Shown here: piece by piece, positions 15,452 to 21,210 of the stretch | How the letters are laid out: every line of letters starts with the position of its first letter | How positions within the stretch are numbered: position 1 is the first letter of the stretch | Assembly (NCBI GenBank): GCA_019084435.1 | Contig: JAHRFV010000059.1 | Coordinates: 1-21,210, forward strand | DNA from: Dethiosulfatibacter sp. | Lineage (GTDB): Bacteria; Bacillota_A; Clostridia; Tissierellales; Dethiosulfatibacteraceae | Reading direction: 5' to 3' | DNA: 21,210 bases | Notes under the pieces: generated by a model | What the model was told of the DNA's origin: nothing | The model's database searches: none | Seen by the model: the letters and a program-made list of their open reading frames with translations, nothing else | Program-made: the position numbers and the translations under genes

Positions 15452-15481
15452 TGTATTTTTAAAATACATTAGTATAAAGCC
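15433..15481 (-). terminator. Terminator-like 43-bp near-palindrome after the EamA gene
   Basis: Centred on 15460, two 21-base arms match at 17 positions, and the inner 10 bp per arm (AATGTATTTT/AAAATACATT) are perfect. On the minus strand the outer stem closes with GGCT/AGCC and is followed by TTTTTT (15433-15438), the form of an intrinsic terminator for the upstream EamA gene, although the loop side is AT-rich. It overlaps the -35 box of the hyd promoter, so an operator role is also possible. Confidence 0.6.
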
Positions 15482-15498
15482 TAAATAATCACATTTAT

Positions 15499-15516
15499 TT
15501 GTTAATATATTAACGT
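15499..15516. promoter_or_regulatory. Rex-type operator 2, upstream of the hyd promoter
   Basis: TTGTTAATATATTAACGT matches the Rex consensus at 12 of 14 fixed positions and contains the perfect palindrome GTTAATATATTAAC (15501-15514). Its centre is 95 bp from that of operator 1, about nine helical turns, with the terminator-like palindrome between them. No clear promoter of its own is visible. Confidence 0.6.
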
Positions 15517-15549
15517 TTTCCTATCATAAGAAATAGGTTTTATCTTTCA

Positions 15550-16437
15550 TTAAACCTTCTGTTTTCTAAACAAAATGACCGATACAATAATGATTGCACC
15601 GCTTACAACATTGAGCTTGAAAAGCTTCTCTCCAAGAAAAATTATTGCAAATATTGTTGAGATGACGGGAACGAGATTTATAAACAACGCCGTTTTTCCA
15701 GCACCGAGCTCCTTTATGGCCATCTGTTGTATTGTATAGCCTATGACCGATGGAAATATCGCCATATAGAGAACCGCTAAAAACGGCATCCATCCTATTT
15801 GAACATAATCAAGGGATATCAGCTCTTTGGCTGTAAATGGAAATAACATAATAGCAGAAAACATAAAAGTATATGTTGTGAGCTTTAAAGGTGTGAAAAA
15901 AGGCATGATTCGCTTGACTATAATACCGTAGGTTGCCCACATCATAGCACCGCATAGCATTAACAAATCACCCAAATTTAAATCAAAACTTATAATTCTT
16001 TGAAGGTTCCAGTTGGATAGTGTTAATACAACGCCTGCAAAAGCTGTCAGTATGAAAAATATTTTTCTTGATGTCAGTCTTTCTCCAAGAAAAATCACAG
16101 CCAGCAATGCTGTTAGCAACGGATTAATAGCGTTAATCATGGAAGCCTTGGATGCATCCGTGTATCTTAAAGCATAGAAAAAAAACATATGATACCCAAT
16201 CATTCCGACAACTGCTGTCAAAACAGCATACTTGACACTTGATACTTCAATGCGCCAATTGTCTTTTTTTGTAAACACCATTATTGGAAATATAATAATA
16301 GCTGCAAAAAACATTCTCAGAAATGTGAGAACGAGTGGGCTTAATGCGTAAACTCCCATTTTTCCGGTTATAAAAGCACCTGCCCAGAACACAGTCGCCA
16401 TCAACATCAATAAGGTCATTTTTGTTTCATTCTTCAT
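15550..16437 (-). CDS. EamA/DMT-superfamily transporter
   Basis: A 295-residue integral membrane protein with ten predicted spans in two EamA repeats. The first repeat has TVFWAGAFITGKMGVYALSP and the helix end FLGERLTSRKIFFI; the second repeats the pattern with WATYGIIVKRI and FLGEKLFKLNVVSGAIII. The family exports amino acids and other metabolites; the substrate cannot be told from sequence. GGGGA precedes the ATG. The gene lies 58 bases after rpsR on the same strand, beyond the ribosomal terminator, and no separate promoter was found, so it may rely on read-through. The terminator-like palindrome at 15433-15481 follows it. Confidence 0.87.
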   Translation of the reverse strand: MKNETKMTLLMLMATVFWAGAFITGKMGVYALSPLVLTFLRMFFAAIIIFPIMVFTKKDNWRIEVSSVKYAVLTAVVGMIGYHMFFFYALRYTDASKASMINAINPLLTALLAVIFLGERLTSRKIFFILTAFAGVVLTLSNWNLQRIISFDLNLGDLLMLCGAMMWATYGIIVKRIMPFFTPLKLTTYTFMFSAIMLFPFTAKELISLDYVQIGWMPFLAVLYMAIFPSVIGYTIQQMAIKELGAGKTALFINLVPVISTIFAIIFLGEKLFKLNVVSGAIIIVSVILFRKQKV

Positions 16438-16461
16438 TATGTATGTTCCCCGTTTTAAAGA

Positions 16462-16490
16462 TAAACTAAAGCCGCAATAACTGCGGCTTT
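16462..16490 (-). terminator. Terminator of the rpsF-ssb-rpsR operon
   Basis: On the minus strand AAAGCCGCA pairs perfectly with TGCGGCTTT around a five-base loop, followed by a T-rich tail (TTTAGTTTATC). It begins a few bases after the rpsR stop codon. Confidence 0.82.
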
Positions 16491-16495
16491 GGTGT

Positions 16496-16732
16496 TTAGT
16501 CTATTGAATATGGAAGAAGTGCGATACTTCTTGCTCGTTTAATAGCTGAAGTAACCATTCTTTGATGCTTTGCACATGTTCCAGTAATTCTTTTAGGTAA
16601 TATCTTACCTCTTTCAGTGGTATATTTTCTTAATTTGTTTATATCTTTATAATCAATATAATCAGCTTTATCTTTACAGAAATTACACACTTTTTTACGT
16701 GGTCGTCTTCTTTTGTTATTAAATGCAGACAT
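16496..16732 (-). CDS. rpsR: 30S ribosomal protein S18
   Basis: S18 binds S6 and 16S rRNA in the platform of the small subunit. The 78-residue protein has the family motifs [26 protein letters not shown] and the end [13 protein letters not shown]. It keeps a possible zinc site: Cys16, Cys19, Cys53 and His56 (CNFC and CAKH), which the Bacillus subtilis form lacks. It is the last gene of rpsF-ssb-rpsR, 14 bases after ssb, with a strong AAAGGAGG site. Confidence 0.97.
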   Translation of the reverse strand: MSAFNNKRRRPRKKVCNFCKDKADYIDYKDINKLRKYTTERGKILPKRITGTCAKHQRMVTSAIKRARSIALLPYSID

Positions 16733-16746
16733 CTTTTGAACCTCCT

Positions 16747-17205
16747 TTAAAATGGAATATCGTCATCGTCAGCAGGTTGGAAAATATCATCATCTGAAAA
16801 GTCTGGGAAACTGTCTCCACCATCATATTGCTTTGATTGGATCTTATTTCCTGATGTATTTTTGTCTCCCCATTCGATAAATTCAACTTTACTAGCCAAC
16901 ACGTCGGTTGTATATTTTTTTTCTCCTGAATTTGTAGTATATGAACCTGTTTGAATTCTTCCGATTACACTAGTCATCCTACCTTTAGCAAGATAATTTG
17001 CGCATACTTCTGCCAATTTTCCGAAAACGACAACTGGAATAAAATCCGCTGTTGGTTTTCCTTGGGCAGTGAATTCAGCTTTTTTATCTTTCGACAAATC
17101 CTTATCCACAGCTAAGGTAAAATTCGTTACCGCCATGCCGCTTGATGGGATAAATTTAAGTTCAGGATCTCTCACTAGTCTTCCTATTAATACAACATTA
17201 TTCAT
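16747..17205 (-). CDS. ssb: Single-stranded DNA-binding protein
   Basis: A 152-residue SSB with the N-terminal OB fold (residues 1 to about 108, starting [16 protein letters not shown] and including [21 protein letters not shown]), a disordered linker, and the acidic tail DDDDIPF that recruits repair and replication partners. It sits between rpsF and rpsR, the standard bacterial arrangement. It starts 12 bases after rpsF. Confidence 0.97.
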   Translation of the reverse strand: MNNVVLIGRLVRDPELKFIPSSGMAVTNFTLAVDKDLSKDKKAEFTAQGKPTADFIPVVVFGKLAEVCANYLAKGRMTSVIGRIQTGSYTTNSGEKKYTTDVLASKVEFIEWGDKNTSGNKIQSKQYDGGDSFPDFSDDDIFQPADDDDIPF

Positions 17206-17217
17206 TATACTCTCCTA

Positions 17218-17505
17218 TTATCTTTCGTCTTTTGTGATCATGTGTCTCAGTACTTTCTCATTAATCTTGCAGATTCGATCAAGTTCGTTAACAGCGTCTG
17301 CTTCTGATGTAAAATTCATAAGAGTGTAATAACCTTCTTTAGTTTTCTTAATCTCGTAAGCTAATCTTCTTTGGCCCCATTCTTCAAATTTCTCAACCGT
17401 GCCTTTGTAGCTTTCAACAATGGACTTCAATTTGTCCATTTCTGCTTTTCTGACTTCTTCTTCTAAATTAGGTATGAAAATAAAAACTCCTTCGTACTTC
17501 TTCAA
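17218..17505 (-). CDS. rpsF: 30S ribosomal protein S6
   Basis: S6 pairs with S18 on the 30S platform. From the TTG at 17503-17505 the protein is 95 residues, starting MKKYEGVFIFIPNLEEE, which aligns with the start and length of Bacillus S6. A GTG at 17514 gives a longer frame, but that codon overlaps the AGGAGG site, while the TTG is 8 bases from it, so TTG is the better start. Family motifs GQRRLAYEIKKTKEGYYTLMNF and the late DRICKINEKVLRHMITK are present. It is the first gene of rpsF-ssb-rpsR, with its own promoter. Confidence 0.95.
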   Translation of the reverse strand: MKKYEGVFIFIPNLEEEVRKAEMDKLKSIVESYKGTVEKFEEWGQRRLAYEIKKTKEGYYTLMNFTSEADAVNELDRICKINEKVLRHMITKDER

Positions 17506-17531
17506 TGTATTCACCTCCTTTTGGACTTAAG

Positions 17532-17548
17532 GCTCTCATATTGAGAGC
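17532..17548 (-). promoter_or_regulatory. Leader hairpin of the rpsF transcript
   Basis: GCTCTCA pairs with TGAGAGC in a perfect 7-bp stem with a three-base loop, in the leader of about 55 bases just before the AAAGGAGG site. The leader is where S6-S18 autoregulation acts in several bacteria, but the CCG-containing motif known for that element was not clearly found here. Confidence 0.35.
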
Positions 17549-17566
17549 AAGGATATAAGCTTTGAT

Positions 17567-17595
17567 ATTATATCACTATGTAAAACAATTATCAA
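17567..17595 (-). promoter_or_regulatory. Promoter of rpsF-ssb-rpsR
   Basis: On the minus strand TTGATA (17590-17595), exactly 17 bases, and TATAAT (17567-17572) with the TG extension (TGATATAAT). It lies just after the stop codon of the CxxH gene. Confidence 0.85.
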
Positions 17596-17610
17596 GGTGT
17601 TAGAAAAAAA

Positions 17611-17778
17611 TCAACAAAATTCTTCCGGTCTTTTAATAACATAAACTGCCTTTAGTTGACAGTACTGACATTGGTTGATCTCTTCCAATAATACCTCAGG
17701 TGCCTCTGTAACCTCATTGACATAATCATCTATGGCCATATCAACATGTTCTTCACAGGCATATATTGTTTTATCCAT
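17611..17778 (-). CDS. Small CxxH/CxxC zinc-ribbon-like protein (BA_5709-type)
   Basis: A 55-residue protein starting MDKTIYACEEHVDMAIDDYV, with CEEH at residues 8-11 and CQYC at 37-40, then AVYVI near the end. The CxxH plus CxxC layout, small size and position after htrA match the BA_5709 family found near walJ-htrA and rlmH in Firmicutes. Its function is unknown; metal binding by the two pairs is likely. The ATG lies inside the stop region of the flavodoxin gene (8-base overlap, ATGGATAA), and AAGGAAG precedes it. No rlmH gene follows; the ribosomal operon promoter comes next. Confidence 0.8.
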   Translation of the reverse strand: MDKTIYACEEHVDMAIDDYVNEVTEAPEVLLEEINQCQYCQLKAVYVIKRPEEFC

Positions 17779-18265
17779 AATAATCTTCCTTTTCTATAAT
17801 GATTCGAATTCTATCAGCAAAATCTTCCAGATACTTTTGAAAAATCTCCTGGTCAATATCTTGTTCCAATGTTGAAAATTCTGCAAGTGCTTCCGGCATA
17901 AGTCGAATGAAATGTTTGACTGATTTTTTATTAACTGCCTTACTATCTGACAGTATAAAGCCATAGTTTTTCATTTTTCCTATGTTTTCATTTAAATATG
18001 TCCTTATTGGTGGTGGCACTTTACCAGCCCAAACGGGCGAGACAATGATTGTTGCTGTAAAATCCTCAGGTTTCAAATCATATTTTATACTTGTTGTCTT
18101 CTCAAAATATGAATCCCAAATAGCAATAAGCCCACCAATAGTTGATCTGTATCGATTATTATCGGTTATCTCGTCAATACGTCCGTGTAGCTTGGTAGCT
18201 ATCTCATGGGCTATTTGTCGACTATGGTTATTCTTAGTGTAAAAGACTACCAGTACACCACTCAT
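17771..18265 (-). CDS. Flavodoxin-like protein
   Basis: A 164-residue single-domain flavodoxin-fold protein. The N-terminal VLVVFYTKNNHSRQIAHEIA is the FMN-phosphate loop region (usually T/S-x-T/S-G-N-T; here TKNNHS, a degenerate version). The mid-region IIVSPVWAGKVPPPIRTYL matches the conserved S-P-[VI]-[WY]-x-G-x-x-P-P-x-x-x-[FY][LI] pattern of flavodoxin/NAD(P)H-oxidoreductase relatives. It probably carries FMN; its partner is unknown. GGGAGGAG lies 4 bases before the ATG and htrA ends 23 bases upstream, so it is cotranscribed with htrA and the CxxH gene. Confidence 0.82.
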   Translation of the reverse strand: MSGVLVVFYTKNNHSRQIAHEIATKLHGRIDEITDNNRYRSTIGGLIAIWDSYFEKTTSIKYDLKPEDFTATIIVSPVWAGKVPPPIRTYLNENIGKMKNYGFILSDSKAVNKKSVKHFIRLMPEALAEFSTLEQDIDQEIFQKYLEDFADRIRIIIEKEDYYG

Positions 18266-18288
18266 AATTCTCCTCCCGACATTAACAT

Positions 18289-19548
18289 CTAAAACCCTGA
18301 AGGTTTCTTTTCGAAAATGATCTCTATTTCCAGTATTTCTCCATTCCTGACAATTTCAAGGGTCGCATTTTCACCAGGCTTGTATTTAAACAAAGCTCTC
18401 TGCAGGTCCCCCATGTCATTGAGGGGTAATCCGTCTATTTTTTGGATGACATCTCCGGCGTTTAAGGCTGCTTCCTGTGCGGGTGAATCTGTTAATGTTT
18501 CGATCACAACAACACCATACTCTGCAGACAATTTGACATCCAGCTGTCTCTCATAAACATCTATTGCCACACCTCTAATTCCTATGTAAACATCAGAGAA
18601 AGTACCCTCCCTGATGACCTCTTCGACGATGTCCTTAGCCACATTGATAGGAATTGAAAACCCAAGTCCTTCCGCTGAGCTAATCTTAGCGGTATTAATC
18701 CCAATAACCATACCCTGAGCATCTAGTAAAGGGCCTCCGCTATTTCCAGGATTGATGGATGCATTGGTTTGTATCAAAGGTTTCATCACAGCATTGTTCT
18801 CGAGGGTTATAGATCGGTTCAGTCCACTTACGATGCCATTGGTGACTGTTCTGTCCAACTCAAGGCTTAGAGGATTACCTATGGCGATTACCGGCTCTCC
18901 AATTACCAGTTCATCACTATTACCCAAATCAGCTGCTTGCAATCCCTTTTTATCGACCTTGACAACAGCCAGATCGAGCGTTACATTATTCCAAAGAACT
19001 TCACCAGGTGATTCAGTTCCGTCAATAAACTTCACGATAATGGATTCTACAGTGCCATCTGCAATCACGTGTGAATTTGTCAATATATATCCGTCAGAAC
19101 TGACAATAACTCCCGATCCCATACCTTCATAAAACTGAGAGTCGAAAAAGGAATTTCTGTTAGTTGATCTAGTTACTATTCCAACAACAGAGTCCATGGC
19201 TTTTTCAGCAACAGCCACTGCATAATAAATATCATCTGTGGTATTGATGTTGATTTCCCTAGGATTTCCTGTTGAACTGTCCATTAAGGGTATATTATTG
19301 TTATCAATGTAATAATACAGGCCCGCTGCTCCTATAAAAATCCCGAGCAATGCACCTAGCAGACCTGAGAAAAAATATTTCAGGCTTTTTTTGTCTTTTT
19401 TGACTTCGTTTTTTATATAGATTTTTTCTTCATATTCCTGTTCTATCAGTTCTTCTTCAAATTCTTGATCAAAATCTTCGGCTAATTCATCATTTAGGTC
19501 ATCTCTAGATTCTTCATTTGTGTTTTCTCTTAAATCATCGCTATCCAT
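18289..19548 (-). CDS. HtrA/DegP-like membrane-anchored serine protease
   Basis: A surface quality-control protease of 419 residues. An acidic cytoplasmic N-terminus (1-45) is followed by a lysine-rich stretch and one membrane span (about 58-80), so the protease lies outside the cell. The trypsin-like domain has the full triad: His160 in LTNSHVI, Asp192 in LDLAVVKV, Ser270 in INPGNSGGPLL. One PDZ domain follows (about 320-412, with LNAGDVIQKIDGLPL). AAGGAGG precedes the ATG by 7 bases. It lies directly after walJ, as in the walRK-walJ-htrA region of Bacillus. Just upstream, 19563-19585 carries a direct repeat that may be regulatory. Confidence 0.93.
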   Translation of the reverse strand: MDSDDLRENTNEESRDDLNDELAEDFDQEFEEELIEQEYEEKIYIKNEVKKDKKSLKYFFSGLLGALLGIFIGAAGLYYYIDNNNIPLMDSSTGNPREININTTDDIYYAVAVAEKAMDSVVGIVTRSTNRNSFFDSQFYEGMGSGVIVSSDGYILTNSHVIADGTVESIIVKFIDGTESPGEVLWNNVTLDLAVVKVDKKGLQAADLGNSDELVIGEPVIAIGNPLSLELDRTVTNGIVSGLNRSITLENNAVMKPLIQTNASINPGNSGGPLLDAQGMVIGINTAKISSAEGLGFSIPINVAKDIVEEVIREGTFSDVYIGIRGVAIDVYERQLDVKLSAEYGVVVIETLTDSPAQEAALNAGDVIQKIDGLPLNDMGDLQRALFKYKPGENATLEIVRNGEILEIEIIFEKKPSGF

Positions 19549-19605
19549 AACACTACCTCCTTACGCTATATGTTATAAACGCTATCTTAATTTCATCTGA
19601 ATTTG

Positions 19606-20394
19606 CTAGATTTCCTGTATCATAGTGCATTTGTCCCGAAAAGTCATATTAATCATCACGTCGCTACCTATTTTAATATTGTTGTGTAGAAGTATGTTTT
19701 CTACAGTTTTTTGTGCTAATTCAGGAAAATTGTTTTCTTTGCTAAGATGGCCTAAAAAAACATGTTCGCCACCTTTCTTTAATACATTCAATAAAAATAA
19801 AGCTGCAGTTTCATTTGATAAATGTCCTACTTCGCTCATAATTCTTTTCTTTAAAACCCAAGGATAAGAACCCACTTTCAACAACTCCTCATCGTGGTTA
19901 GACTCAAGCAGCAACAAGTCAAAACCGAAAATCTTGCTCCTAATATAATCATTAGTGCATCCGGTATCTGTCAACAAGCTTATTTTCTTGATGCCATTTG
20001 TTATATTGAAACCGAACGGTTCCACTGCATCGTGAGAAATATTGAAAGGTGTGATGGCTAAGTCTTTTATTAATAGCTCCTTATCGGCCTCCAAGAATCT
20101 TATATTGCCTTCTTTGATTTTACCAACCTTACAGGCCATGGCTTCCCAAGTTTTCATCGAGGCATAAACTGGTATATCAAATCTTCTCGAAAAAACGCCA
20201 ACCCCCTGTACATGGTCTATATGCTCGTGAGTAACAATAATACCATCAATGTCAATAGGATTGATGTTGATTTTTTTCATTTCATTCTGAACTCTTATTC
20301 CACTCAGTCCTACATCCACCAAAAGACTGGCGTTGTCTGTTCCGATGTAATTGCAATTGCCACTACTACCACTAAACAAAGAGCAAAATTTCAT
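19606..20394 (-). CDS. walJ: WalJ/YycJ-type metallo-beta-lactamase-fold hydrolase
   Basis: A 262-residue MBL-fold protein. The start MKFCSLFSGSSGNCNYI is the YycJ/WalJ signature, the metal motif THEHIDH supplies His56, His58, Asp60 and His61, and later ligand-like motifs ISHDA, LLTDTGC, ESNHD and FLGHLSKEN follow. WalJ is proposed to act on DNA or RNA ends and to help coordinate division with replication; the substrate is unsettled. Placement between murA and htrA supports the WalJ call. walR, walK, yycH and yycI are not in the window. GGAGG precedes the ATG; the murA stop is 24 bases upstream. Confidence 0.9.
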   Translation of the reverse strand: MKFCSLFSGSSGNCNYIGTDNASLLVDVGLSGIRVQNEMKKININPIDIDGIIVTHEHIDHVQGVGVFSRRFDIPVYASMKTWEAMACKVGKIKEGNIRFLEADKELLIKDLAITPFNISHDAVEPFGFNITNGIKKISLLTDTGCTNDYIRSKIFGFDLLLLESNHDEELLKVGSYPWVLKKRIMSEVGHLSNETAALFLLNVLKKGGEHVFLGHLSKENNFPELAQKTVENILLHNNIKIGSDVMINMTFRDKCTMIQEI

Positions 20395-20418
20395 ATTAGT
20401 TAATCCTCCATATGACTA

Positions 20419-21210
20419 CTACGTTAATATATCTTTGACTAAGGATTCCTCGTCTTCCACTCTTCGTATTTTAGCACCCAGATTCATAAATTTATTCTCA
20501 ATAAACTCATATCCTCTGTCTATGTGATAGATATCATTGACCGTTGAAACACCTTCAGCTGCTAGGCATGCCACAACCATAGCCGCACCTGCTCTAAGAT
20601 CAGTGGCCTTAACTTCTGTCGCTCCCAGTTTATCTACACCCTTGATGGAAGCTGATCTGCCCTCCACTTTTATCTTAGCTCCCATTTTAACAAGCTCATC
20701 TATATATTTGAATCGATTTTCAAAAATACTTTCTATTACAATACTATCTCCACTTGTCATAGCTAGCAATACCGTCATGGGTTGCTGCAGATCTGTTGGG
20801 AATCCAGGGTAAGGAAGGGTTTTAATATTAACAGGAACCAGTTGTTTCTCATAGTGAACTCTCAATGAATCACCATATTCTTCTATATTCATTCCCATTT
20901 CCTTAAGTTTAGCGGTTACGGGCTCTAAATGTTTTGGAATAATATTGTTGATAATCAGATCTCCTTTTGTTACGGCAGCAGCTATCATATATGTGCCGGC
21001 TTCTATCTGATCTGGTATAACACTATACTCACCGCCGTGCATTTCTTCAACACCTGTGATTCTGATGACGTCTGTTCCTGCTCCTCTAATAGAAGCACCC
21101 ATGGCATTGAGAAAGTTTGCGGTATCAACAACATGAGGTTCTTTAGCTGCATTTTCGATGACTGTTTTTCCTTCAGCAAATACTGCAGCCAGCATAATGT
21201 TAATTGTGGC
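20419..21210 (-). CDS. murA: UDP-N-acetylglucosamine 1-carboxyvinyltransferase, C-terminal part; start lies beyond the window
   Basis: MurA transfers enolpyruvate to UDP-GlcNAc in the first committed step of peptidoglycan synthesis. The frame runs off the window end; 263 C-terminal residues are visible. Clear family motifs are [88 protein letters not shown] and [18 protein letters not shown]. The catalytic cysteine loop lies in the missing part. Firmicutes often have two copies (murA and murZ); which one this is cannot be decided. It heads the visible murA-walJ-htrA-flavodoxin-CxxH series. Confidence 0.95.
   Translation of the reverse strand, partial: ATINIMLAAVFAEGKTVIENAAKEPHVVDTANFLNAMGASIRGAGTDVIRITGVEEMHGGEYSVIPDQIEAGTYMIAAAVTKGDLIINNIIPKHLEPVTAKLKEMGMNIEEYGDSLRVHYEKQLVPVNIKTLPYPGFPTDLQQPMTVLLAMTSGDSIVIESIFENRFKYIDELVKMGAKIKVEGRSASIKGVDKLGATEVKATDLRAGAAMVVACLAAEGVSTVNDIYHIDRGYEFIENKFMNLGAKIRRVEDEESLVKDILT

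Noticed and set aside
1..21210. Search for defence systems, prophage, insertion sequences, CRISPR arrays, tRNA or rRNA genes
   Set aside because: No repeat arrays, transposase-like or phage-like proteins, or tRNA cloverleaf were seen on either strand; the window reads as core chromosome.

Overview
The window looks like chromosome from a low-GC, anaerobic Gram-positive bacterium of the class Clostridia. The support is: TTG and GTG starts behind strong AGGAGG ribosome binding sites, an rpsF-ssb-rpsR operon, a murA-walJ-htrA-CxxH block as found beside the walRK region of Firmicutes, Rex-type operators, and two [FeFe] hydrogenase-family genes. The genus cannot be fixed from sequence reading alone. 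There is no sign of phage, plasmid, insertion sequence, CRISPR array or tRNA/rRNA.

Layout. 1-2381 (+): the 3' part of topoisomerase III (topB) and a YihY/BrkB membrane protein. 2378-3048 (-): recX and a small DUF4405-like membrane protein, tail to tail with the first block. 3183-6326 (+): a DUF362 double-[4Fe-4S] protein with an OsmC protein, ribosomal protein L25/Ctc with its own promoter and terminator, and a D-2-hydroxyacid dehydrogenase. 6377-7734 (-): a small acidic protein and a double-GNAT acetyltransferase. 7937-9368 (+): a CHAD-domain protein and protein-L-isoaspartate methyltransferase (pcm). 9390-10806 (+): a perfect-consensus promoter, a cobalamin riboswitch, a terminator, then cobT. 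10731-15348 (-): a four-gene hydrogen-sensing operon. 15550-17595 (-): an EamA transporter and the rpsF-ssb-rpsR operon with promoter and terminator. 17611-21210 (-): CxxH protein, flavodoxin, htrA, walJ and the C-terminal part of murA.

The most interesting system is the operon at 10731-15348. In transcription order it encodes a thioredoxin-fold [2Fe-2S] protein, a HydS-type [FeFe] hydrogenase fused to a 4Fe-4S domain and a PAS domain, a SpoIIE/PP2C phosphatase with an unassigned C-terminal domain, and a group-B-type monomeric [FeFe] hydrogenase. Its promoter is followed directly by a near-consensus Rex operator, and a second Rex-like site lies 95 bp upstream, so the operon is probably controlled by NADH/NAD+ and its products may sense H2 or redox state and signal through serine/threonine dephosphorylation. 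The protein families and this kind of clustering are known from hydrogenase surveys. The phosphatase target, the C-terminal domain and the paired operator arrangement are the open points.

Elsewhere, vitamin B12 represses cobT through the riboswitch. The murA-walJ-htrA-flavodoxin-CxxH genes are tightly spaced and probably cotranscribed, joining cell-wall synthesis with envelope quality control. Several starts were moved from the longest reading frame to match ribosome binding sites (YihY, the small acidic protein, HydS and rpsF).
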